From: Spirogloea muscicola
Taxonomy: Eukaryota; Streptophyta; Zygnematophyceae; Spirogloeales; Spirogloeaceae
Reading direction: 5' to 3'
Assembly (NCBI GenBank): GCA_009602725.1
Contig: WELB01000055.1
Coordinates: 255,813-307,113 of the forward strand
Length of the DNA: 51,301 bases
Shown: piece by piece, positions 1 to 11,000 of the stretch
How positions within the stretch are numbered: position 1 is the first letter of the stretch
Layout: every line of letters starts with the position of its first letter
Made by a program: the position numbers and the translations under genes
Notes under the pieces: generated by a model
The model's database searches: none
Seen by the model: the letters and a program-made list of their open reading frames with translations, nothing else
Told to the model about the DNA's origin: nothing

Positions 1-7
1 CGGCCCG

Positions 8-1645
8 ATGGTGGCCGCGACGGCGGCAGCCGGCCAGCACCGGATGCTGGAGCTCGGCCGCGACCGCCTCCCGGCGCTGCGGGAGCTCCTGGCCGAGCGG
101 CGGCGCCGGCTCGGCCGCCCGCCGGGAGACAAGGTGCTCCTCCTCCTGGAGGTCGCCCTGGACTGGCCCCGCGGCGGCGCTGTCAACGCCGGCAGCTTCC
201 TCGTCGACAGGTGCATAGCAGCAGCAGCGCCGGCGGCGGCTGCGCCCATGGCGTTGCCATGGAGGGCCGCGTCACGGCGGGATGACGCTCATCGTTGCGA
301 AGTCCTGCTTTCGGCTTTGCCTCAGGTGGCCGGAGCCGGAAGCCGTCGTCTACGTCGAAGGCGCGTCCCGGGCGTCGTCCTGCGCCACCCCAGAGGCAGC
401 TGAGCGCGCCTTCGCCTCGCCGCAGCTCATGGACGGCAGCTGGATGATGGCCGGTGCGCCATCTGCGCAGCCCTTGCCCGCCCGTCTAGCTCTCCATGTC
501 GTGCTGCTGTGCAACACACTGATTGCTCGCTCAGGACAACTGGTGATCCAGGCGTTGACCCGGCCGACGTCGCTGCGCTCGCCAAGCTTGGGGCGGTGAA
601 GCAGGACTGGCCTTACCACCTGTTGGTGCTACCGCCAGGCCGGGCTATCGCGCCGCTGCCTTTGCCGGCGGGCTACACGCTGGGCGTCCTGGAGGAGTCG
701 GCCGCCGAGCAGGCAAAGCCTCGCATTGTTGTGCAACCAAACCCACTGCTTGTTCCCTATCGTCGTGAAGCCCTACAGAAACACTTTCGAGCAATGGACG
801 TTCTCACTACTTCGTTTTCTGCAGCAGACACTGTCGCTTACATTGGCACTTGTGAGCAAAATTGTTACTGTGTATGTCTTGAACCTTGAACCCTGAACCC
901 CACTCCCTTTTCTGACTTGCAAACTCGAAGCTCGTGGTGCAGGTGACTAGCCACTGGCAGTACAGTAACGACTCGTCATACGTCAGGCGGCTCCTGCAAC
1001 ACAAGCTTCCAGCTTATGGTGTGCGGACGGCCCCAAAGGCTGGCAGCGGCAGAAGTGATGTGGCAGCTGCTGGGGAGCTTGTCGCTTGGGCGCTCACACA
1101 CTCAAACAAGTCAATAGGCATCGTGCACGTGGAGGAGGTGAGATGGTCAACTGCTTCTAGTCCCACTGTTGGCCTCATGGGATTGCCTTTGCTGAGCCGC
1201 TACTCAACGATGGGCGTCCACCTGCTTGCAGGCCCACCGTCGCCGCGGCCTGGCAAAGGTTGTCAGCATCGCAGTCATTGCAGACCACCTTGCACTCGGC
1301 TGGGCGCCCCAAGGCAACGTCGGCCCCAGCAATGACGCGTCGCTGCACCTGTTCCACTCGCTGGACCGTCTTGCCCTTCCCTTCTAAAGGCCGTCTGTGT
1401 TTGACCTTGGCAGAAGCTCATGCATTTGCCAAGATCATTAAGCGATAAATGTTGACTAAGCCATCTGCAAAGTACTGAGAAGAGCTGAGATTTTTGTGCA
1501 GGGCTTTGAGCAAGCTGGATATCAGCATTGGACACGCTGCGAAGCGCCCGCCACAGCTCAGATCTGCCCCGTCCCGTTGGCTCAGCTGTCACCGCAGGCT
1601 GAAGTGCATGCGTCGAAGGAGGAGCCGGACAAGGTGTCTTCTTGA
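8..1645 (+). CDS. GNAT acyltransferase, glycine N-acyltransferase (GLYAT/FR47)-like
   Basis: Six exons fit one reading frame: 8-210, 326-453, 552-712, 943-1137, 1232-1363 and 1502-1645, 320 aa. The family moves an acyl group from acyl-CoA to an amine such as glycine; the substrate here is unknown. Visible marks are LVDRWPEPEAVVYVEG (exons 1-2), HWQYSNDSSYVRRLL (exon 4), LVAWAL and HVEEAHRRRGLAKVV (exons 4-5, with the R-x-x-G-x-A acetyl-CoA loop near residues 232-237), and NVGPSNDASLHLFHSLGFEQAGY (the usual GNAT end, written here across the exon 5-6 join). Two junctions are odd. Intron 3 needs a GC donor (CAG|GCAAAG). The exon 5 donor position reads CTG|GACCGT and has no GT, so exon 6 joins only by protein similarity; read straight through, the protein ends soon after at a TAA. 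The ATG at 8 lies at the window edge, so the true start may be upstream. Family call fairly sure, exact model less so. Confidence 0.62.
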
Positions 1646-3136
1646 CTCTCTGAGCCTCGAGACGTTGGCCCCGAGACAACGCTGGCCTGCCAGCCTTTCC
1701 CCTGGCACCTGCTGTTGATTGCTGTTTCTGTGCTTACTTATTCTGCAGTGGCATGTCCATGCAAGATAGCGTCGACGCAGCTGCAATGCTCAATTTCTGC
1801 AGCCTTGCCAATGGTGACAGCCGCGACCTTGGAAGGTCGACAACTGTCAATCATTTTGCTGCCCTGGTACCCTCCACTTCTGCTGGGCCGTCTTTAATAG
1901 AGGGGCGGCAGAAGTCTTGGTCTCGCGGGCGTCGTGGCAGGCATGGATGCTGAAGGCAGCTGCCTCCAATGCGGCATGTTGAGTTTGCAGGCTGTGCTGT
2001 TGGGCTCTGGTTGCATACCACAAGTGAGGCTCTGCTAATATCGAAGCCCACTTGAGAGATGACTTGGTGCTCCCTAGAGCAGAAGTGGCAGCAACTTTCT
2101 GTGTGGGGTGGCATTATCTGGTCTGGAATCATACGCTGCAGAAATATTGTGTACGACATCTGGATCTATACTGGGGCTCTACAGCTTTCAATGCCATGCA
2201 CCTCGAGTGAAAATATGAATGAGTCACCCTTCATGCGAAGGTGGCTGCGTACCAGCTCCTGGCCCTGGCCAGACGCTGTAATAGTACGTCGATTTGCTAC
2301 TTGCTATGACAACAAACAGAGAAGCGGCATCAAAAGCTCGTTGCTGCTCCATTTGACAGGAGCGAGCTGTAAAATGCTCATCTCGAAGTCCGAAGGCCAG
2401 ATACTTGGGCGGCATAATTACGGGCGGGAAGCCTGCAAATCCTGTCGGACATCACCACACCTCTAATCTTGGAAACGTTGCTTCACTTTCACTTTGGCTG
2501 CGGCATTGGAAGTGGTCGTGCAAGCGAAGGCAACCAAGCACCCTTGGGCATACGCGGTTGTGAGGCTACTGCCACTGCTAAGCAGTGGCCAGCACCATCT
2601 CTTTGCAAAGCCCGTTCTGCCCCAGCGTAGCCCCTCTGCTTGGTCAATCTGGGATCCCAGGATGAGCTCCGAGCGCCGAGCTATTTAATGATAGTATGAA
2701 TCAAGAGACTGACCACGCTGATTGTTAACCGCATGTCATATTGCACCTTAACAATTTCTGGGGATAAGGGCATGGTGCACATTCAGCTTTGCTTCTTGAA
2801 TACAACACAACAACATTGAGGAAAAAAGCGGTCTACATTTCAGGGTGTTCTCCCCCCGCTGACCTCTCAAAGCCCACAAGGAGATCCTATCGTTTGCCCA
2901 TCTGTTCAGAGTTTGCTGCGCTGGACACTATGAGGAGGCGACAGAGGCCAGCCCAAGGGCATGAACAAGGTCTGAAAGGGGCGGAAGGCGAAGAAAACAC
3001 GCATCCACTCTCCGTGACTTCTGCCAATGGACGCTCACTGACCTCTTGTCAGCAAGGGCAGATGGATATACTAGAAGGCGGTGAAGCGTCGCCTGGCCCG
3101 AATAGAATGGACAAGGTTCTCGTATGCATACCATAG

Positions 3137-3300
3137 TTTAGAACATCGCAAGTCTGGGATATGCACGACGTGAGGGTGTTCTTCCAGCCTTGATGGGTGT
3201 GCCGGCAGCATTGCTCTCGTTTTTGCGAGGTGCATGTCAGCCTGTTGGCAGCGAGCTCAGGCTTCGGCTTTGCACTAGAGAGAAGCAAGCTCTTCCAAAT
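3137..3300 (+). repeat. Repeat R1, copy 1 (degenerate)
   Basis: Shares GAACATCGCAAGTCTGGG, ATATGCACGACGTG and GCGAGCTCAGGCT with the R1 copies at 3617, 19192, 27292 and 34335. It stops short of the later copies. Confidence 0.6.
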
Positions 3301-3344
3301 AAAGGAGGCGAGGGCTGTGGAAGCCCTTCACCAGTGTGTGCTTT

Positions 3345-3455
3345 GGTTTCTTAGCGCTTCCTCTGGCTTCCTCTGGCCCCCTTCTCGTTCTTTGTTCATT
3401 CTTTTTTGGGCTGGCTTGTCCAGCCCCTATCCTCAATGGGCGAGCCCTTTCTTCA
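3345..3455 (+). repeat. Hairpin repeat R2, copy 1
   Basis: Order of parts: AGCGCTTCCTCTGG, CCCCCTTCTCGTTCTTTG, a T-rich run, the hairpin GGGCTGGCTTGTCCAGCCCC, then CAATGGGCGAGCCCTTTCT. The same order recurs at 37228 (+) and, reversed, at 37466 and 40530. This copy sits between two R1 copies. Confidence 0.7.
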
Positions 3456-3616
3456 CCAGGAATTATATTCGGGCTGTGGCTTTTCACAGCCCTTGCCGCC
3501 CAATGGGAGTGCCCTCTCCCAGTACCCTCCACTCTCTCTCTCTCATTCTCCTCGTTGTACTTCGTCGAATTTTGTGGGGCTGGTTATTCACAGCCCTTGC
3601 CCCCTTAGGGCCTTTT

Positions 3617-3900
3617 GGTCCTCGCTTCCATACCCTACTCGAGAACATAGCGAGTCTGGGATATGCACGACGCGAGGATATGCTCCCAGCCCAGATGGGT
3701 ATGCCGGCAGCCTATCTGTCATTTCTGCAACGTCGAGTGTCAACCTGTCTGCAACGAGCTCAGGCGTATGCTCTGCATCAGAAAGCTGGTCGAGCCTTAG
3801 CTGCTGGCACAAGAGCTAGTCAATTGCAGTCCGGTATTCGAGCGTCAGCTAGCGACCTCTATGTGCTGACTCGTGGTTACTGAGCGGGTCAGCTTAGCAG
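3617..3900 (+). repeat. Repeat R1, copy 2
   Basis: Begins GGTCCTCGCTTCCATACCC and ends in the GTGCTGACTCGTGG / GAGCGGGTCAGCT boundary seen also at 27560-27590. Short open frames appear in several R1 copies, but no single frame is conserved well enough to call a protein. Confidence 0.65.
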
Positions 3901-3929
3901 CAGGTGACGTACATTTGTCCAATGTGCTT

Positions 3930-4090
3930 GCCTTTGTACTTGGCCACACATGGCCTCCCCATCTCTTAATATACACGCATTTTCTTAGGGAAAGCCACTT
4001 TCTCTGTACTTGGCCACTCAGGCTCTCCATCACTCACATGGGTTTGCCTTCGGACTTGGCCACTCCGGCCCTCCATCACTCAATACACGT
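3930..4090 (+). repeat. Short tandem repeat R4 (TACTTGGCCACTC unit), about three units
   Basis: TACTTGGCCACACATGGCC, TACTTGGCCACTCAGGCTC and GACTTGGCCACTCCGGCCC follow one another, the last two each followed by CTCCATCACTCA. Single copies lie at 27620-27666 and 46906-46950. The run ends just before the ATG of the FAD oxidoreductase, so it may lie in that gene's promoter or leader. Confidence 0.6.
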
Positions 4091-4113
4091 CTCGAAGCTG
4101 CAGGCGCGGCGCC

Positions 4114-7100
4114 ATGGCCGCGCGCCCCCAAGCAGCGGCGCCGCGCGGCGGCGTGCATGTGTGGGCTGCCTTGGAGCGCCAGGAATGCCGCAGCTCCGCC
4201 CGCCGCTGCTGGCAGTCGCCACATGCCGGACGTCGGGCTGCCAGCCTCCGCAACAACGGCCGCGATGGCGATCGGATGCCGAATGCCGGTCCGCTGGCCA
4301 AACCTGCGACCGCGGCGCCCGTGACGGCGTCGGCGGCGGCTGCTGTGGCGGCTGCGGGCCCCGCGCGGCACGAGGCCGAGCTGGAGGTGGACGTCGTGAT
4401 CGTTGGCGCCGGGATCATCGGCCTCAGCATCGCGAACCGCCTTCTGGCCGCCACACGCCTCTCGGTGGCGCTCGTCGACGCTGCCGGCCCCTGCGCAGGC
4501 GCCACAGGCGCAGGTCGGGGATCGATTCCCACCACCAGCGCAGCCGTGCTTTTGGCAGACCCCTCGCCGAGATTGCAAACAAAACCAGACGATATGAGCT
4601 TTTAAGTGTTGATTGATCAATATGGTATGCGACATTGCAAGATGCCATGTGCTTCAAGCATTTACAGTGGATACATTTCATCCATCAGATTTGGTTAGCA
4701 CAGTGGACAGTGGCTCTGCTGCATTGCAAAGCCAAGCAGCCAGCGCCTGCCATATGTCATTCCCGTTCCCTGGCAACCATTTCGCTAATTCCGTTTACTA
4801 ATGCATCTGCGGCAGGGCAGGGCTACATCTGGCTGGGCCACCGGCAGCCAGGCACCCCGGGCTGGCTGCTGGCGCGTCGCGGCAAGAAGCTGTGGGAGGA
4901 GCTGCACGCCGAGCTGCGCCCGGCGTGGAGAGCATCAGCGGCGGGCACTGACCCACTCGGCTGGCGGCGCACAGGTGGCCCCACATGACACAGTGAGGCC
5001 TAATGCTCCTAGTTATATCTTGTGCCACCGTTAATGCCGCCGTCAGGACTATGGCTGCTTTGATGGGCTGAAGTGTAGCGAAGTACACCTACATGCTCAC
5101 ATTCTGACGATTGTCAGTGTCATGTTTTGAGGAATTGATCAAGACCTCCAGCAAGGTCTAGGTTAAAGGTCCAAGCTGTCATAGCCACTGCCGCAAAATG
5201 CAAGGTGCGCAGCAGTCAAGTCTCCCCTTAGCAAAGACATGGCTGCATCTTTCCTCAGACACAGCTGGACGTTGTAAGTCATAAGTCAAAGTGGGTTGTG
5301 CCTCAGGTGGCAAATGGTCTTCTCTATCTCTCTCTCATATTAAACTACATCACTAGAATTCAGTCCACAAGAGGTCGTGCTTCATAAGCTGTGTCACAGA
5401 CAGCACGCTGCCTGTTTGTGCAGGCAGCTTACTGTTAGGCAGGACGGCAGAAGAGGCATCGGCTTTGCAAGAAAGGGTGAGGAGGATGACAGAGGAGGGG
5501 GTGAAAGCTGCCTTCCTTGATAGCCATGAGTTGAAGAAGGCCGAGCCTGCCGTGGACTGTGGTGAAGGTGGTGCTGCCCTGTTCCCAGCAGATAGCCAGC
5601 TTGATGCTGCATCGGCTGTCGCTGTTTTGCGAGAGGTGTGGTCCTACGGCTCCTTAAAGACACCTCGTGTGGTGTGGAAAGCCAGTAACTTGAAGACCCT
5701 TGTCAGTGTGAACTTGAGCTTGCAAGTAGCTGCTGGGTCTTGCTGATCATATCTGCCATCTATCCTCTGTATGATGTGCAGCCTCCTAATGTCGCCGACC
5801 CTCACTTCTATAGCTGACTGCAAATCCATGTGTCTCCTTAGCGGTGCTTGAGCTTTGCACGGGAGGGGAGGTATATCGAAGTATTCTCTGAACCCGTTAC
5901 TAAGTTGTTGAGTTACTACACCATTTCGGCCTGCTTCACTACCTGAAATACTTATAGATCAGCTGCAGTTTGCACTCCGAACGTGCCTTTAGCCAGATTG
6001 CCAACAGGTGCTTCACATGTTGTAGGATAAAGCATTTGACACTCAAGCTAGACATATATCAACTCACAAGCCAGTCGTGTCAATTGTCAAGATGAAATTA
6101 GCCCTCCATGCTAGCAGTCGAGTGGTAAGAAGCACCAGCACGCATTGTTGCTGGCATGTTTCTATAGGCACAATTATAAATCTGCTGATAGTAGAGCTAC
6201 AAGTCCTTTGACTGCAGGAGAGCCCAAGGAGACGAAATAAGGGGCGTGAAAACTGTGAAAAGGGTGGTCCACGCCATGGAAGTTACCATCTTGGCAGCCG
6301 GGGCTTGGAGTCCAGAGCTTTTGGTCGGAAGAGGGCACCAGAGCGATGGCAGGCCAGTCAATGTCCTGCCCATGAGGCCGCGCAAGGTGCTTGCCTGTAC
6401 CTCAAATGTTGCCTCTTGGGTGCTTCATTCATTCGAGGTACAAGAAAAGGCACGACATGCCTAGGATTGGTCAACTTCCTGAGTTTGCGTATGCTAGAGC
6501 GTAAATCGTGGGCAGTACAATGCTTGCCTGACAAAGGCCAAACAACGTGCAGGGCCATCTGCTGGCGCTGCAAGGACTGCCCTGCCTGCCCATGCTTCGG
6601 CATGGACTTATGGAATGTGAATACATCAGCAACTCTGCTACTGGGTCGATTTCTATGCCCTCAACGGATGCAGCTTCGTCAGCAACCCCAGCCACTGACG
6701 CGGCTGGTGAAAGGCCGCTCACGGCAGGTCATTCATCAAGCAGGCAGCACGATGGAATGCCACTGGTGGCAGTCACAATGACTGCCACGATGGACCCCAA
6801 TGGCTGCTGTCTTCTTGGTAAGATCTGGAGCCTCAGTCCAGTATTTGACTCATCCTAAACTCCATTGGGCAAGCTGGTGCCTATTACGACCAGAACCACT
6901 GTGCTAGTTCTAATGCCTGCCCTGATGGCAAATTCCCACATTTCTCTGGAATGATTGCACGCTTTGTAGCCAGCACACCTGCGGCCTTTATGCTGCATAT
7001 TTATGTTCTTGGAGGCTCCTTTTGGCCTCTACCACAGGGAGCAGCAGAGAATTTTCTGGATACGACACCTCGGTGTCACATGAGACCCTGGGCAGGATCA

Positions 7101-7866
7101 TTAGCAGGGCCTCTGTTTTCCTCCCTCGTCTGAGGGAGTTGTCATTGTTTGACGCCGTTAAGTCAGGGGCAGTGAGGACTGGGCTGCGTCCATACTGTGA
7201 GTCGCTTCACCATCAAGCAACGTTTATTGCTGCAAGCTCTGTGCTTTAATGGGAGACCCATGTTGCACCTGTCCTTGTGTAATACTTGGACAGGACTGTT
7301 GACCATGCCTTTGTCCAATTCAATCCATGCCTGCCAAACGGCTACTCTTCAATGTGCAGCCATGGACGGCAGGCCATTCATCGGGCCAGTCGCACGGCTT
7401 GCTGGTCTTTACTTGGCTACCGGCCATGAAGGGTCAGGACTCTGTCAGGTAAGCTGTTGAGCAATGCTACCATAGCCACTGAGGAGTCAACTATGTATAT
7501 TCGAGCCTGCTGATTTTAGCAGCATATTGACATGTCACCATCTGGCATGATCCAGATGCATCAGCATGGCCACTATCTCGTCTCTAAACCTCCTGCAGTG
7601 AAATGAAGTAGCAGTAATGCAGCTGGCTAACATTGCAGCCTTGTGCACTTCAAGTAACACGAAGTTACAGGTTGTGTTGTCAGCAGGGATTAGTGACAAT
7701 AGCTGTCAAGAGCTGGCCAATCACAATCAGCACATCTCACATTCAGTGCGTACGTTCCAATGCTGTACAGGCACTATCTACAGCAGAAGTGGTGGAATGC
7801 ATGCTGATGAACAAGCCAAGCCATTTGGATCCTGGACTCTTTCTGCCTGGTGGAAGGCTCTTTTGA
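4114..7866 (+). CDS. FAD-dependent oxidoreductase, DAO family
   Basis: Nine exons join in frame with GT-AG introns: 4114-4513, 4816-4974, 5424-5635, 5842-5903, 6218-6386, 6553-6817, 7038-7196, 7360-7448, 7771-7866; 536 aa. The fold binds FAD and oxidises an amine or similar substrate; the exact substrate is not known for the plant relatives. The dinucleotide motif VVIVGAGIIGLSIA is at residues 94-107. Further matches to the plant/bacterial DAO-like family are GQGYIWLGH, ELKKAEPAV, EGRYIEVFSEPVTK, ILAAGAWSPELLVG, LRHGLMECEY, TATMDPNG, SSREFSGYD, RTGLRPY, DGRPFIGPV and YLATGHEGSGLCQ near the end. About 90 residues rich in Ala and Arg precede the FAD motif and could be an organelle transit peptide; the ATG at 4114 is the first in frame but is not proven. 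The short exon 4 boundary is the least certain. No break seen. Confidence 0.88.
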
Positions 7867-8074
7867 GCAGTATGACAATAAGGACGGTCAACTAGGAGGA
7901 GCAGCCTACCCTGAAGAGATGCTGCACTTGAGACAATCTTAGGACTCTGGCCCCTTCCATCATTGCAGACTAGGATCCATGTGCTAGCTTGTCCACGAAT
8001 GAGGCCCTCGTGTGTGTCATCATATCATCGTCACTACCGAGAGGGTAATCTTCAAGACTCAAGGCCGGATCCTG

Positions 8075-11000
8075 CTAGCTGCCAAAGTTGATACCCTGTG
8101 CCAGTGGCAGGTCCTTCCCATAATTGATTGTGCTGCACAGGAGAAGCGCACAAGATGGCCATAGCTCTCTGAGTTACATGTATACAGTTGCAGGATGCTT
8201 GACATGTTTCCAGAGGTCGACAGCTGCACATAGTAGTAACTTTTTGAGCGTGCGCACCAGGTTGAGCGGCGCATGTACTGCTTCCAGCTGTCACTGCCGG
8301 CCTCTCTGCCACCACCCGTTGCCTTCTCCCCGCCAAATGCTCCGCCAATCTCCGCGCCATTTGTGGGGATGTTGACATTCACAATGCCACAGTCGCTCCC
8401 ACTAGGACTGCAACAGCCAGGGCCGTGGCTTTCATTAGCAAGTCTGAGTCCCAGAAACTTTTAAACTGGCCTGTGTCCGTACCTAGAGTGTTACGATAAT
8501 CTGGATCTGAAGAGTATAGAGCTTCTGGAACCCTACACATATTTTCCAATCTGACTGGATTTTATGTACAAAGACAACAAGACGGCAGAACTACAAGTGC
8601 ATGGCTGTCCTGGCAACTAGCTAACTTCACAGTGCAACATACTTGCAGCAGGAGGCAAGTCATCACTAGCCCATGACTGAGAAACTCGACATGACTGGGT
8701 GACGACTTTAGCAGCTCCCAGAAGCTGATGACCCAGTGTCACATGAGAGGGGTTTGCTACATCAGCACAGTGTGTCATACGGCTCAGTAAATAAGCACCA
8801 AGCAAAGCTGCTCATGGGGCAAGTTGCCCATGCACAACCTGTGCAAGACGTGTAACTACTGTACCAACATCTTTAGCACACCTTGCAGCGCATCTATGAG
8901 CGTCTCACTAAATTTATGGCCTACTTCTCATCAGACACTGTCGACCAAGGTGGATACGTTGTAAGTGACATACTGCTAAGCATGTCAGTGTGGGCTGTGG
9001 AGGTTTCTCGACGCTGACCGACGAGCTGATAAATAACGACAGGAACTGCAAAAAGCAAGCCTGCTCCTACATCATGACATGCCAAACCTATGCAAGACAT
9101 TGACAGATGTATGAAAGAGAACAGCACTGAGGGAGCATTGGTGGGATGTACTTCATGCTGCCGGTCGCAGAGGAGAGATACTTCTGCAGCTACTGTCTAT
9201 CGTCACTAGGCCAGAGACCTTCCATCAATCTGCGCACTTTCAGGGGCCGCTTGCTGTCACATGTTCAAAGGCAGCGTGACGGTGGCAAGCAAGTCGCATG
9301 CCTGCAGGGCTTGCAATGTTCCATGGGGATACATAATCGAGAACGTGGAACCTCGGGAGAATCATCCCAAGGCTCGGTTTGACTTCGCTACTGTCTGTGA
9401 CATACCGTGACCTTATACCAAGCTGGATGCTGCATTTCCTGGTTCCCTCGCCGACCACAGACCGCAGGAGGTTACCCAAAAAGCAGCATCCAGCTTGGTG
9501 TAAGGTCCCAGTATGTCACAGACTGTAGCAAAGTCAGTCAAAGCGAGCCTTTGGATGGTTCGCCCGAGCTTTCACATTCTCGATAATATATACCGGTCGG
9601 GTCTGCCCTGCACGCACCCCTGCCTTCACAGCTGCATCATTGAACAATGGCACCAGGGTGGTTGCCCAAACAGTGCGTAGATCCTGAAAGGTCGTCGGCC
9701 AAGTGAAGGAGCATGGTGAAGAAAGCACAATCCTGTGCCAACACCATAAATACGTCCGCTTGATGCTCCAGCACTGCTAATCAAGCTACCCATCTGCCCC
9801 TGTCCCATGGGCACTGTTATAGAACGTCATGAAGGTAAAGGGTCGAGTTGCTGTCACCCACCAAGGTTGCAATACCAATCTTGCAACTTGGCAGGTGGAG
9901 TACAAGGCCTCCAAACCAAGCAAGCACTTGTGAAGCAGTGTTTCCGAGGTGGACCCACCATGGTCAATGATATTCATAGAACCTCTTGGGCCGGCAGCTT
10001 GTCAGTGCTCTCCAACCTGTGGGTCCATCTCATCTCAAGACACCACCAGTGCTTGCTTGCTCGTTTGACAGCTTCCTCCACCAATGTACAGCGAGACGGA
10101 TCGCATGCTAGCCTCATGTGTGCCAATGTAGTAACCCCTCACATGAGCTCTTACTTCAACAGCGGGCACTAGGAGCTGCCGTGAGCCACTAACTACCCAC
10201 ATGATACTCTCTCAGTCACGAACACATGTCACCTGCCACATACTACCAGATGCTGCAACGCGATGTGGGAGCTGTTGGACAAGCCACCCACGTGCACCTC
10301 TCACGGGTGTGACTGTCGTGCATCCTGCAACTGACTTCAAGTGGAGTTGTCAGAATGTGCGTAATTGAGGGCCATCCTTACCCAGTCCAGTAGAAAATAT
10401 TTTCTGAGCTCCGCGTGAAGATGGCGCTGCTAAGGCCTTGTGACACCGAGTTATTGAGCTCGATGGCTTCCTTCAGTGTCTGTGACATCAAATGTGGAGC
10501 TGCAGGTAATGAGCTTTGCAAAAGGAGGGTGTAGTCCACAGCTAACCTTGCCCTCCCCCGGGTCATGGAGGACGTTGTGCAGCTCAGCTGACCAACACCA
10601 ATTACTTCAAGGGTCAATCACAAATCCTGGTCGACTTGAAGCAAGGTGAGCTTGCATGAGTACGCAGTCAACCCTGACATGCTCAGTGTACTCGCATGCA
10701 AGAGGCTACTTCCAGGGAACTGACTCACCTTGAATCGCATAACAAAGAGAACAGGAGCAAAGAGTTCTTCCTTGATCACCTCCGCACTACTCTTAATTTC
10801 CACAATGGTCGCCTCCACGAAATTTCCGTCTCTTTCAATTGCCGCACCGCCCACCAGGACCTTTCCCCCCTGTCAAGTAGATGCAGGTGCATGGATTATA
10901 CCAACTATCACAGTGCTCAACACAATTGTGAATAGAAGTAGCCAGCCCAAGTAATCTTGCAGGCACGTATTGCCGATGTCCATGCCTAATGACTGGCCAT

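Larger units (their letters stand above)
1646..4113. other. Intergenic stretch, repeats in its right half
   Basis: No gene recognised. From 1646 to about 2930 I see only short unconnected frames. From 2940 on it is built of repeats also found in the gene array: a remnant of the GGCCAGCCC/AACAAGGTCTGA repeat (2943-2990, minus orientation), two copies of repeat R1 (3137-3300 and 3617-3900), one R2 hairpin repeat (3345-3455), two further hairpins ending in CACAGCCC (about 3470-3500 and 3580-3600), and a tandem TACTTGGCCACTC repeat (3930-4090). Confidence 0.6.

Noticed and set aside
3197-3883. 228-codon plus-strand frame over R1 and R2
   Set aside because: It spans three unrelated repeats and is not kept in the other R1 copies.
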